Source of the DNA: Myxococcales bacterium
GTDB lineage: Bacteria; Myxococcota_A; Polyangia; Haliangiales; Haliangiaceae
Assembly (NCBI GenBank): GCA_016706545.1
Contig: JADJJK010000022.1
Span: forward strand, 1 to 64,000
Length of the DNA stretch: 64,000 bases
Reading direction: 5' to 3'
A model generated the notes under the pieces. It ran no database searches and was not told the origin of the DNA. It was given only the letters and a program-made list of their open reading frames with translations. Position numbers and translations under genes: made by a program. Shown here piece by piece: positions 46,142-56,021 of the stretch (position 1 is its first letter; each line of letters starts with the position of its first letter).

Positions 46142-47634
46142 CACGTGCTCCTCCTGGGCGCTGCGCCCGACAGCGAGGCCCAGAGCTGCATCACCGCGTA
46201 CGCGCGCCACGGCCGCCACCTGGCGGAGCGCGCCTCGGCGACCTTGGCAGAGACCCCACCGAGCGCCTTGCGGATGCCCAGATCTGCCGCCGGAAACGCA
46301 TCCGGCGCGCCGCGCGCGCGCAGGAGCACATATTGCACCGTCCAGTCGCCGATGCCCGGGATCGCCGCCAGCGCCCGCGCGAAGGCGTCATCGTCGAGCT
46401 GCTCGCTCGCGGCCAGCGGCCCCGTCGAGAACGCCCGCGCCACGTGCGCCAAGGTCTGCGCGCGCTGCCCCGGCAGCCCCACCTCCCGCAGCTCCGCCGT
46501 GGTCGCGCGCGCGAGCTGCGCGGCGACCGGGAACTGCTGCGTCAGCGCGCAACCTGGCCGGCGCGCCGACAGCTCGCGCAGCTCCCGCGCCGGCAACGGC
46601 TCACCCCAGCGCGCCACCAGCCGGCCGGCCAGCGTGGTGGCACCGCGCACCGAGACCTGCTGCCCCAGCACCGCGCGGCACACCAGCTCGAAGGCGCCGA
46701 GCGCGCCAGGCACCCGCAGCCCTGGGCGGACCCGCAGCAGCGCGGCGAGGTCGGGATCCTGCGCCAGCGCCTCGCGGATCAGCGCCGGCCGCGCGTCCAG
46801 GTCAAACAGCCGGCGCAGCGCCGGCACCAGCGCCGCCACCACCGGGACCAGGCCAGCGGAGACCTCGGCCCACAGCGCCGGCCGCCGCGCGTCCGCGCGC
46901 ACGATCACCGTGCCGACCGCGCCGCCCAGCGTCACCACGCGGCGGTACTCGCCAGCGCTGCACTCCTCGAGCCCCGGGACCGCCCGCGCGGCGAAGAACT
47001 CCAGCAGCGCCGACCAATCGAGCGGAGGCCGCGCGTCCAGGCGCAGCGCCAGCGAGGCGGCGCGCTCGCCCGCCGTCAGCTTGCGACGCACCGCAGACGG
47101 CGGACGGCCAAAGCGCGCGACGAACGCCGCGTTGAAGCGGCGGACGCTGCCAAAGCCGCTGGCCAGCGCCAGGTGCGCCAGCCCGAGCTGGGTGTCGTGC
47201 AAGAGCCGCTTGGCCATGGCCAGCCGACGCGACTGCGCCAGCGCCTGTGGCGACACGCCGAGCCGCTCCTCCATGGCGCGGCGCAGGTGGCGCGCTGACA
47301 CGCCGAGCTGTGCCGCGAGCTCCGCCACGCTGTGCGAATCGAGAAAGCCAGCCTCGATGTGACCGGCCGCGCGCGCAAGCAAGCGCGGCACCGCGTCCAC
47401 CGAGCCCTGCCCCGGCGCCAGCTCAGGCCGGCAGCGAAAGCACGCGCGAAAGCCGGCGCGCTCCGCCTCGGCCGCGCTGCCAAAGAACGAGCAGCGCTCA
47501 CGCCGCGGCGTGCGCGCGGTGCAGATCGGCCGGCAGTAGATCCCCGTGGTGGAGACGCCGACGTAGAACACCCCGTCGAAGCGCGCGTCGCGCGCCACCA
47601 GGGCGCGGTAGTGAGGATCGGGCTGCGCGTTCAC
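46141..47634 (-). CDS. Ada-AlkA fusion: methyl-responsive regulator and 3-methyladenine glycosylase
   Basis: A 497-residue protein. The N-terminal Ada zinc domain keeps its four Cys (IYCRPICTAR, FRACFRC), with the first Cys the methyl-phosphotriester acceptor. An AraC-type HTH region follows (~85-185), then an AlkA-like N-terminal domain and a HhH-GPD glycosylase domain with the hairpin IPGIGDWTVQYVLLRARG and catalytic Asp in FPAADLGIRKAL. Such fusions sense and repair alkylation damage. The GTG at 47634 is the likely start, with a TTG at 47652 as alternative. It is coupled to ogt downstream, giving a compact adaptive-response operon. Confidence 0.9.
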   Translation of the reverse strand: MNAQPDPHYRALVARDARFDGVFYVGVSTTGIYCRPICTARTPRRERCSFFGSAAEAERAGFRACFRCRPELAPGQGSVDAVPRLLARAAGHIEAGFLDSHSVAELAAQLGVSARHLRRAMEERLGVSPQALAQSRRLAMAKRLLHDTQLGLAHLALASGFGSVRRFNAAFVARFGRPPSAVRRKLTAGERAASLALRLDARPPLDWSALLEFFAARAVPGLEECSAGEYRRVVTLGGAVGTVIVRADARRPALWAEVSAGLVPVVAALVPALRRLFDLDARPALIREALAQDPDLAALLRVRPGLRVPGALGAFELVCRAVLGQQVSVRGATTLAGRLVARWGEPLPARELRELSARRPGCALTQQFPVAAQLARATTAELREVGLPGQRAQTLAHVARAFSTGPLAASEQLDDDAFARALAAIPGIGDWTVQYVLLRARGAPDAFPAADLGIRKALGGVSAKVAEARSARWRPWRAYAVMQLWASLSGAAPRRST

Positions 47635-47719
47635 CCGGCGGTTGTAGCGCAACCGCGGACGCTGGTCTGGCCGTTTCCGGACCTCGCAGCAACATCCGCG
47701 CGCTCACCGACGGTGACGC

Positions 47720-49165
47720 TCAGTTCCACTCGCAGCGCGGGGTCGGCTGGGAGTTCAAGCAGCTCGAGCTGTACGGGAAGTTCTGCGCGTAGCCGCAGTT
47801 CTCCACCTCGGTCCAGCCGGTGCCCAGCACGTTGCACTGCACGATGCAGTCGTCGGTGCTGTTGCCGCCCACCGCCCAGCAGGTATCGCAGGTCTGATAG
47901 CCCGGGGTGCAGACCGACGAGGCGTAGACGTTGCTGTACAGCAGGCGGTTGGGCGCGGGCGCCACCACGCCGGTGATCACGTTCTTGGTCGACAGCGTGA
48001 CGAGCTGCGACGCGATGTTGGCCGGGGTGGCGTTCGGCGTGGCCTGCAATAGCAGCGCCGCCACGCCAGCGACGTGCGGCGTGGCCATCGAGGTGCCGCT
48101 GATGGTGTTGGTGGCGCTGTCGCTCGTGTACCACGACGACAGGATCGAGGAGCCCGGGGCGAAGAGGTCCACGCAGGCGCCCTGGTTCGAGAACGAGCTG
48201 ACCGCGTCCGCGCTGGTGGTAGAGCCCACCGTGATCGCGTTCGGGGTGCGCGCCGGCGAGTAGTTGCAGGAGTTGCTGGCGTTGTTGCCCGCGGCGATCG
48301 CGTAGGTCACGCCGGCGGCGATCGAGCGCGTCACCGCGTCATCGACGGGCTGGTACGCGCCGCCGCCCAGGCTCATGTTCGCCACCGCCGGCTTGACGTG
48401 GTTGGCGGTGACCCAGTCGATGCCGGCGATGACGCCAGCGTAGCTGCCGCTGCCGGTGCAGCCGAGCACGCGCACCGGGTGCAGGGTGACGCCCTTGGCC
48501 ACGCCATAGGTCGAGCCGCCGATCGTCCCGGCGACGTGCGTGCCGTGCCCGTTGCAGTCGCTGGCGTTGCCGCCGGCGGTCACCGCGTCGAAGCCATTGC
48601 CGATGCGGCCGGTGAACTGCGCGTGGGTGAGGCGGATGCCGGTGTCCACCACGTAGGCGTGGACGCCCGTTCCCATCGCGTTGTAGACGTACGTGGTGCT
48701 AAGCGGCCGGTTGCGCTGATCGATCCGATCGAGGCCCCAGGGCGCGTTGGCCTGCACGGCCTCGAGCTCCACCACGCCGTCCTCGGCGATGTAGGACACG
48801 CGCGGATCCGCCAGCAGCGCCTTGACGCTGGCCTCGGACATCTTCGCGGCGAAGCCCTGCAGCGCGTGCTCGTACCCGTGGACCATCTTCGCGCCCACCG
48901 ACTGGGCCATCGACAGGCCCACCGCCGAGGCGCGCTGCGACCGCAGCGTCAGCTCGTCCTCGCGGAACACGACGATGTACTGGCCGGCGATCGGGCGCTC
49001 CGCGCGCACGAACTTGCCTTGTGCCGCCGCCACCTTCAGCTCCTCGGAGAGCTGGGCGAGCTCGCTGCCATCGTCTTCCACGCCGCAACCCGCGGCCGTC
49101 AGCGCACAGGCGCCCAGCAGCGAGGCCATCCATACAGAAGATCGAACAGTCCTTCGTTGGCTCAT
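47720..49165 (-). CDS. Secreted subtilisin-like serine protease (proteinase K type)
   Basis: A 481-residue preproprotein: lipoprotein-like leader (LTAAGCGVED at ~23), an inhibitor I9 propeptide (~55-135, QYIVVFREDEL, YIAEDGVVEL) and a peptidase S8 domain with catalytic Asp (VVDTGIRLTH), His (NGHGTHVAGT) and Ser (GTSMATPHVAG). The C-terminal ~70 residues are Cys-rich (VCTPGYQTCDTCWAVGG...CEWN), unlike its neighbour at 49758-50999. The ATG (49163-49165) follows GGAAGGAAT-like sequence. It is a paralogue of the next protease; both probably degrade prey or environmental protein. Confidence 0.92.
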   Translation of the reverse strand: MSQRRTVRSSVWMASLLGACALTAAGCGVEDDGSELAQLSEELKVAAAQGKFVRAERPIAGQYIVVFREDELTLRSQRASAVGLSMAQSVGAKMVHGYEHALQGFAAKMSEASVKALLADPRVSYIAEDGVVELEAVQANAPWGLDRIDQRNRPLSTTYVYNAMGTGVHAYVVDTGIRLTHAQFTGRIGNGFDAVTAGGNASDCNGHGTHVAGTIGGSTYGVAKGVTLHPVRVLGCTGSGSYAGVIAGIDWVTANHVKPAVANMSLGGGAYQPVDDAVTRSIAAGVTYAIAAGNNASNSCNYSPARTPNAITVGSTTSADAVSSFSNQGACVDLFAPGSSILSSWYTSDSATNTISGTSMATPHVAGVAALLLQATPNATPANIASQLVTLSTKNVITGVVAPAPNRLLYSNVYASSVCTPGYQTCDTCWAVGGNSTDDCIVQCNVLGTGWTEVENCGYAQNFPYSSSCLNSQPTPRCEWN

Positions 49166-49677
49166 GTTTCATTCCTTCCAGAGATCAAGAGATGCCGATC
49201 AAACTCCGAGGCAGCGAGCGCGCCGCCTCAGACGATAACCAGATGGTGCGCGCGGCGACGACCTCGCCGGGATGCCCGGCGCGATTCGCTCGTCGTTGCC
49301 GCTCGACGTTGAAGGGATCTAGCGCGACCTGGGTCCCGACGGAGACCCCAGGAGAGAGCCCAGGAGATAGTGAAGGTGTCCTGACCAGCTCTCGCTATCA
49401 CGTCTCTTTGGCTGGATGCAACGCCAAGACATCCTCGCCATCACCTGTCACACAAGCGTTCTCTGTCTGATGAATCCGCGGTTCCGCCACGACACAGAAG
49501 CCACCCTGACGAAATGCCGCCTACAGTATCCCGTCTCTCAGACGAGTACCCGACGACGAGCGCGCGGCCAGGCACGGCGATCGAAGGTCGGGTGGGCCTG
49601 GGGTTCGAGAAGTCCCCTGGCTCCGAGGCGCGCCTTGCCACCCGGGTCGAAGCACTCGCGGATGCACAAATGCCAAA

Positions 49678-49700
49678 TCAGGGTCTCAACGAGACCCTGA
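49678..49700 (-). terminator. Hairpin terminator of the second subtilase gene
   Basis: TCAGGGTCTC (49678-49687), loop AAC, GAGACCCTGA (49691-49700): perfect 10-bp stem 58 nt after the protease stop, followed on the minus strand by a T-rich stretch (ATTTGGCATTTG). The rest of 49166-49677 shows no supported gene. Confidence 0.7.
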
Positions 49701-49757
49701 GACATCGTAGGGAAGCAACCTGTCCGAGTTGGACCAGCGCCGCGAGCTACGCGCAGA

Positions 49758-50999
<1,242 letters not shown>

Positions 51000-51312
51000 G
51001 TAGACTCCCTTTTCGCACTTGAACTGATGTGAACAAACGCTCGACAGCAACCCTGCTGTCGAGAAACGGGCACGGTGAGATCTTCATCGCCTGGTGGCAC
51101 ATCGCCAGCGCCCGGGATCGAGGGAGGCGTGGCTCCTACCCTGTCGGCGCGTTGTGCCATCGCCTTCGAACGTCGCGACCAAGACTCACTATCACGTGCC
51201 TTTTTTCAATGGCAATACTTAATTAATTCTCTACTGAGACCTGGAATCGTCGCCACATTTGTCCATTGAACAACAGCCCTCCCCACCAAGAATATTCATC
51301 ATATGAGTAGCA

Positions 51313-51331
51313 TGTGCATTTTATTTGCACA
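51313..51331. promoter_or_regulatory. Operator-like palindrome in AT-rich intergenic DNA
   Basis: TGTGCA (51313-51318) and TGCACA (51326-51331) are inverted arms around TTTTATT. The surrounding 51190-51340 is the most AT-rich stretch of the right half of the window (TTAATTAATT, CATATGAG). It lies about 310 bp before the subtilase start. No gene is supported in 51000-51629; the small frames there lack codon-use or family support. Confidence 0.4.
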
Positions 51332-51447
51332 AACTTGCCGTCGGAAATGGCGAGCGAGAGCCCAGATCCGTTCACCTGACCCGTTCTCGGTGATGGGTGC
51401 TACGGATACACGACGAAGATGTCCGCCTGCGAAGAAACGCCACACGT

Positions 51448-51482
51448 CAGATCTCCTGTGCAACAGATGCACAGGAGATCTG
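51448..51482. terminator. Perfect 15-bp hairpin between the formate dehydrogenase and protease genes
   Basis: CAGATCTCCTGTGCA (51448-51462), loop ACAGA, TGCACAGGAGATCTG (51468-51482). It lies about 150 nt after the stop of the formate dehydrogenase catalytic gene on the minus strand. With no T-run it may be a factor-assisted terminator or mRNA end stabiliser; the symmetry would also suit an operator. Confidence 0.5.
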
Positions 51483-51629
51483 TCACCGCAGATCCGCTGT
51501 ATGTCGCACGAAGGCACCAACCTGGCGGGCGCGCCTCGGTGGGCGGCAAGGTGTGTGCTCAAATTACTCCTGACCACGTGCAGCCGCTCGCGGCCACGTG
51601 CTTGCGACCGCGTAGCTCGAAGTCGGCGC

Positions 51630-53576
51630 TCAGCTCGCGGCTGGGCGAACGCTCTCGACCAGCCGGTCGATGCGCACCGCCGCGGCCTTGAACTCGGCGG
51701 TGCCGGATCGAGGATCTGTGGCGTCGATGGTCAAGAGGTTGGTGTCAACCTCGTCGGGGAAGTGGAAGGTCATGAACACGAGGCCCGGGCGCAGGCGCGG
51801 ATCGACGTGGATCGGCGCCTCCACTGCGCCGCGGCGCGACGACACCCGCACCAGCTCGCCATCGAAGACCCCGTAGCGCACGGCGTCCTCTGGCGAGATG
51901 TCCAGCGACTCCCCACGCCGCAGCGGCGAGGCGAAGCTGGCCGATTGCACCCCGGTGTTGAACGACTCAAGCCGCCGCCCGGTGGTGAGCCGCAGCGGAT
52001 ACCGCTCATCGAGCGCCTCGACCGGCGGCTCGTCGTGGACGACGTGGAACGGCGCCGCCGGCCCCTGCCGGGGCTCCGCCCACAGCCGGCCGTGCAGGAA
52101 CGGCGAGCCCATGCTGGACTCATCCGGACACGGCCACTGGATGCCGCCGAGGTCCTCCAGCCGCTGGTAGCTCATGCCGCCGTGCATGGGCGAGACCTGG
52201 CGCAGCTCGTCCCACAGCTCCTGCGGCGCGACGCGCCCCAGGTCCTTGCCCAGGCGCCGCGCCAGCTCGGCGATGATCTCGAGGTCGTCGCGCGCGCCAG
52301 GCGGCGGCGCCACCGCGCGCCGCACGCGCTGCACGCGCCGCTCGCTGTTGGTGACGGTGCCCTCGCTCTCCGCGAACGCGGCGGACGCCGGCAGGACCAC
52401 GTCTGCCAGCTCCGCGGTGGGGGTGAGGAAGAGGTCCTGCACCACCAGGGTCTGCAGTCCGGACAAGAGCGTGACCGCGCGGTGGCCGTCTGCCTCCGAG
52501 CGCGCCGGGTTCTCGCCGATGACGTACAGCGCCGTGAGCTCGCGGCGCTCCATGGCGTGAAACATGTCCGTCAGGTGCCAGCCGGGCTCGGCCGGGATGG
52601 CACCTGGCGCCAGCCCCCAGAGCCGCTCGAACTTGTCGCGCACGCCGGCGTCCGTGATGTCCTGGAAGCCGGTGAGCTTGTGCGGCAACGCGCCCATGTC
52701 GCCGCCGCCCTGCACGTTGTTCTGGCCGCGCAGCGGGTTTAGGCCGGCGCCCCAGCGGCCCACGTGACCGGTGAGCAGGGACAGGTTGATGAGCGCGAGC
52801 ACGTTGTCGACGGCGTTGTGGTGCTCGGTGATGCCGAGCGTCCAGCAGATCATGGCCCGGTCTGCCCGCGCGTAGTCGTGCGCCATGCGGGTGATGACCG
52901 CGGCGTCGACGCCGGTCAGCTTGGCCACCTTGTCGACGGGGTAGTTGGCGAGGATGTGCTCGCGATACTCGGCGAACCCCGAGGTGGCGCGGGCGATGAA
53001 GTCGCGGTTCTCCAGCCCGGCGGCGAGGATGGCGTGAGCGACCCCGTTGGCCAGCGCGACGTCCGTGCCGACCTCGAGGCCGAGCCACGCCTCGCTCCAC
53101 TGCGCGCTGGAGGTCTGGCGCGGGTCCACCACGTACATGCGCGCGCCGCGGCGGATGCCGGTCAGCACGTGATGGAAGAAGATGGGGTGGGTCTCGCGCG
53201 CGTTCGATCCCCACAGCAGAAGGACATCCGTCTCTTCGACTTCGCGGTACGAGCTGGTGCCACCACCAGCCCCGAAAACCGTCGCCAGACCGACGACGCT
53301 AGGGGCGTGTCAAGTTCGGTTGCAGCTATCGATGTTGTTGCTGCCCACCGCGGCGCGGATGAACTTGCCGGCCAGGTAGTTCACCTCGTTGGTGGCCTTG
53401 GAGCAGGAGAAGATGCCAAAGCTGCGAGGGCCGTGCGCGGCCACGCTGGCGCGGATGCCCGCCGCCGCGCGATCCAGCGCCTCGTCCCAGCTCGCGGCGC
53501 GCAGAGGGCCTCGGGTGCCATCCGGCAGGCGGTCGCGGACCAGGGGCTCAGTGAGGCGGGGCAAGGGCTTGCGCAT
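51630..53576 (-). CDS. Formate dehydrogenase catalytic polypeptide, selenocysteine-containing (Mo/W-bis-PGD domain)
   Basis: Read through one in-frame TGA (53310-53312), the minus strand encodes 648 residues that match the catalytic domain of FdhA/FdhF: ASWDEALD, NNIDSCNRT-[TGA]-HAPSV, LLWGSNARETHP, GQNNVQGGGDMG, NPARSEADGHRA and the C-terminal cap (NLLTIDATDP). The TGA falls exactly on the active-site position that is Cys or Sec in this family and is followed by the catalytic His, so it is read as selenocysteine. The ATG at 53574-53576 follows GGAGGA 5 nt upstream. The [4Fe-4S] cysteines usually found at the N-terminus are missing here and are encoded at 36967-37974. Confidence 0.9.
53269..53312 (-). 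promoter_or_regulatory. Selenocysteine UGA codon and bacterial SECIS hairpin
   Basis: Starting from the TGA (53312-53310) the mRNA can fold into a stem directly downstream: lower arms GCCCC (53306-53302) and GGGGC (53273-53269), upper arms CGTCG (53298-53294) and CGACG (53284-53280), and an apical loop containing GGTCT. The loop sequence and its distance from the UGA resemble the SECIS of E. coli fdhF, which binds SelB. Confidence 0.8.
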
Positions 53577-53765
53577 CTGGATCCTCCGTGAGGCGGGAGT
53601 GTACACGGCCCGCCGGAAAGACGCACCCTGCGCGCCGCCTCGCGACGCGCTGGCCGCCGTTTCTGTGGCGGCCAGCCAGCGCCTGGCCTGTCGAGACCGC
53701 GCTTCGCGGTGTCCCGGCGCTGGTTGCCAGGTGGAATCCGCAGAAACTCAGGCTAGATTGGGTGG

Positions 53766-56021
53766 GTGAAGCGGTCCACGACGCTGGTCATCATCTCCCT
53801 CGCGGCGCTTGCGCTGTCCGCCTGCTCGGCAAGCAAGCCCACGTCCAAAGAGGCGCCGCGAGCGGCAGAGCCAGCCGTGTCGGTCCGCGGCGCCGACGAG
53901 GCGCCCCCACCCGATCCGCGAGAGAAGATCCTGTCCGAGGCGGTCTTGCACCTGTTCCAGGAACAGCACCTCCTGCGCAAGCGCATCGACGACGAGGTCT
54001 CGCGGGCCGCCTTCGACAACTACCTGGACCGGCTCGACGGCGGCAAGATGTTCCTGCTGCGCAAGGACCGTGAAGCGCTGGGCCGGTACGCTGACCAGGT
54101 CGACGACCAGCTCCGCGCCGGCACGCTCACGCTGGCGCACGAGGGCTCGCGCGCGTTCGTCGCCCGCGTCGAGGTGATCGACAAGCTGGTCGCCGAGCTG
54201 CTGGCCAAGCCCGTGGACCTCAGCAACGAGGAGTGGGTGGAGCTGGATCCCAAGAAGCTGCAGCCCGCCACCACCGAGGACGAGCTGCGCGAGCGCTGGC
54301 GGCAGCGCATCGAGCTCGAGGTGCTCGAGCGCATCACCCAGATGGAGTCCGCGCTGACCGCCAAGGCGGAGGTGGAGAAGCGCACCAAGGCCGCGCAGCA
54401 GAAGAAGGCGGGCTCCGGCACCCCCAGCGCCGCCGTCACGCCGCCCGACGCCGCGGACGAAGAAGAAGAGCCCAGCGCGATCCCGGTGGCGCAGATCCCC
54501 ACCACCGCCGAGGCACGCGAGGCCAAGGCCCGCGCCGACCTGGCCAAGAGCTACTCCGGCCGCTTCGCGCGGCTGCGCACGCCCGCCAAGCTGGAGGTGG
54601 CCGCGGACCTGGTCAACGCGGTCGGCGAGGCGCTCGATCCGCACACCAGCTACTTGCCGCCCGCGGACAAGGCCAACTTTGATATCCGCATGAGCGGATC
54701 GCTGCAGGGCATCGGCGCGGTGCTGCGCGAGCGCGATCACTACGTGGAGGTCGCGGAGCTGGTGCCCGGCGGCGCGAGCTGGCGCCACGGCGGCATCGCC
54801 GCTGGGGACCTCATCCTCTCGGTCGTCAACACCGGCCAGGAGCCGGTGGACGTGCTGGACATGCACATCGACGACGTCGTGAAGATCATCCGCGGCCCCA
54901 AGGGCACCGTGGTGACGTTGCGGCTGCAGAAGGCCACCGGGGTGCAGGAGACGGTGTCGATCACCCGCGACGTGGTGGTCATCGAAGAGGCCTACGCTCG
55001 CGGCGCCGAGCTTACGCGCAAGGGCAAGCCCTCCATTGGCTACATCAACCTGCCCAGCTTCTACGGCGGACAGGGCAGCCCGCGCACCGCCTCGCTCGAC
55101 ATCCGCTACTTGCTCGGCGAGCTGCGCGCGCGCAAGGTGCGCGGCGTCATCCTCGATATCCGCGGCAACGGCGGCGGCCTGCTCAACGACGCCGTCCGCC
55201 TCACGGGCGAGCTCATCGACCGCGGGCCGGTGGTGCAGGTGCGCGATGGCCACGGTCGCAGCGAGACCCTGGAGGACGAACGCCCCGGCATCAACTTCGA
55301 CGGGCCGGTGATCGTGCTGGTCGACAAGTTCAGCGCCTCGGCCTCCGAGATCCTCGCCGGCGCGCTGCAGGACTACCAGCGCGCCATCATCGTGGGCACC
55401 GGCCCGACCCACGGCAAGGGCACCGTGCAGACCCTGGCCGACCTCGACGAGCTCACCGGCGGCGCGCTCGAGCTGGGCGTGCTCAAGCTCACCATCCAGC
55501 AGTTCTTCCGCGTCAGCGGCGCCTCCACGCAGCGAGAGGGCGTGACCCCAGACATCCTCCTGCCCGATCCCGCAGGCCACGTGGAGTCCGGCGAGCGCGA
55601 CCTGCCACACGCCATCGCCTGGTCCAAGGTGGCGCCGCAGGCTCACTCGGCCTGGGGCTCGACCTGGAATGTCCCCGAGCTGGCCAAGCGCAGCCAGGCG
55701 CGCGTGACCAAGCATCCGCTCCTGGCCAAGATCTCCGCCGCCACCGCGGTGCTCAAGGCGCGCCGCGAGGACACGCGGGTGCCGCTCACCAAGGCAGCCT
55801 TCGAGGCGCGCCGCAAGGAGCAGCGCAAGGCGATCGACGAGGTGTCTCCGGACTTCAAGGCGGTGCCCGCCGCGTTCGCGGTCAAGATGGTCTCGGACCG
55901 CGCCGCCGCGCCCCGGCCCGACGGCAAGGCCGATGACTCGCTCAAGCGCTGGCAGGACAACCTGGCCCACGATCCGTGGGTGGACGAGTGCCTGTCGATC
56001 CTCGGCGACGTGATCAGGTAG
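53766..56021 (+). CDS. prc: Carboxy-terminal processing protease (tail-specific, S41 family), lipoprotein
   Basis: A 751-residue periplasmic protease like Prc/Tsp. It has a lipoprotein signal (LALSACSASK, ~19), an N-terminal helical domain (~55-300) with an Ala/Glu-rich insert, a PDZ domain (~315-400; LVPGGASWRHGGIAAGD) and the S41 catalytic domain with IRGNGGGLLNDAV, nucleophile Ser in DKFSASASEI and Lys in THGKGTVQ. A C-terminal DUF3340-like helical region follows (~620-751). The start is the GTG at 53766, giving a normal signal peptide. It converges with and overlaps the pseudo-GTPase gene by 8 nt. Confidence 0.92.
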   Translation: MKRSTTLVIISLAALALSACSASKPTSKEAPRAAEPAVSVRGADEAPPPDPREKILSEAVLHLFQEQHLLRKRIDDEVSRAAFDNYLDRLDGGKMFLLRKDREALGRYADQVDDQLRAGTLTLAHEGSRAFVARVEVIDKLVAELLAKPVDLSNEEWVELDPKKLQPATTEDELRERWRQRIELEVLERITQMESALTAKAEVEKRTKAAQQKKAGSGTPSAAVTPPDAADEEEEPSAIPVAQIPTTAEAREAKARADLAKSYSGRFARLRTPAKLEVAADLVNAVGEALDPHTSYLPPADKANFDIRMSGSLQGIGAVLRERDHYVEVAELVPGGASWRHGGIAAGDLILSVVNTGQEPVDVLDMHIDDVVKIIRGPKGTVVTLRLQKATGVQETVSITRDVVVIEEAYARGAELTRKGKPSIGYINLPSFYGGQGSPRTASLDIRYLLGELRARKVRGVILDIRGNGGGLLNDAVRLTGELIDRGPVVQVRDGHGRSETLEDERPGINFDGPVIVLVDKFSASASEILAGALQDYQRAIIVGTGPTHGKGTVQTLADLDELTGGALELGVLKLTIQQFFRVSGASTQREGVTPDILLPDPAGHVESGERDLPHAIAWSKVAPQAHSAWGSTWNVPELAKRSQARVTKHPLLAKISAATAVLKARREDTRVPLTKAAFEARRKEQRKAIDEVSPDFKAVPAAFAVKMVSDRAAAPRPDGKADDSLKRWQDNLAHDPWVDECLSILGDVIR

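Noticed and set aside
49416..49700. Small plus-strand frame (94 codons) between the two subtilases
   Set aside because: Arg/Ser-rich, no ribosome binding site, and its end overlaps a terminator hairpin of the opposite gene.
51299..51577. Small minus-strand frame (92 codons) in the gap before the formate dehydrogenase gene
   Set aside because: No family, unusual codon use, and it contains the perfect hairpin; more likely non-coding.
53310..53312. In-frame TGA read as a nonsense mutation making the formate dehydrogenase a pseudogene
   Set aside because: Position, flanking conservation on both sides and the SECIS-like hairpin fit selenocysteine much better.
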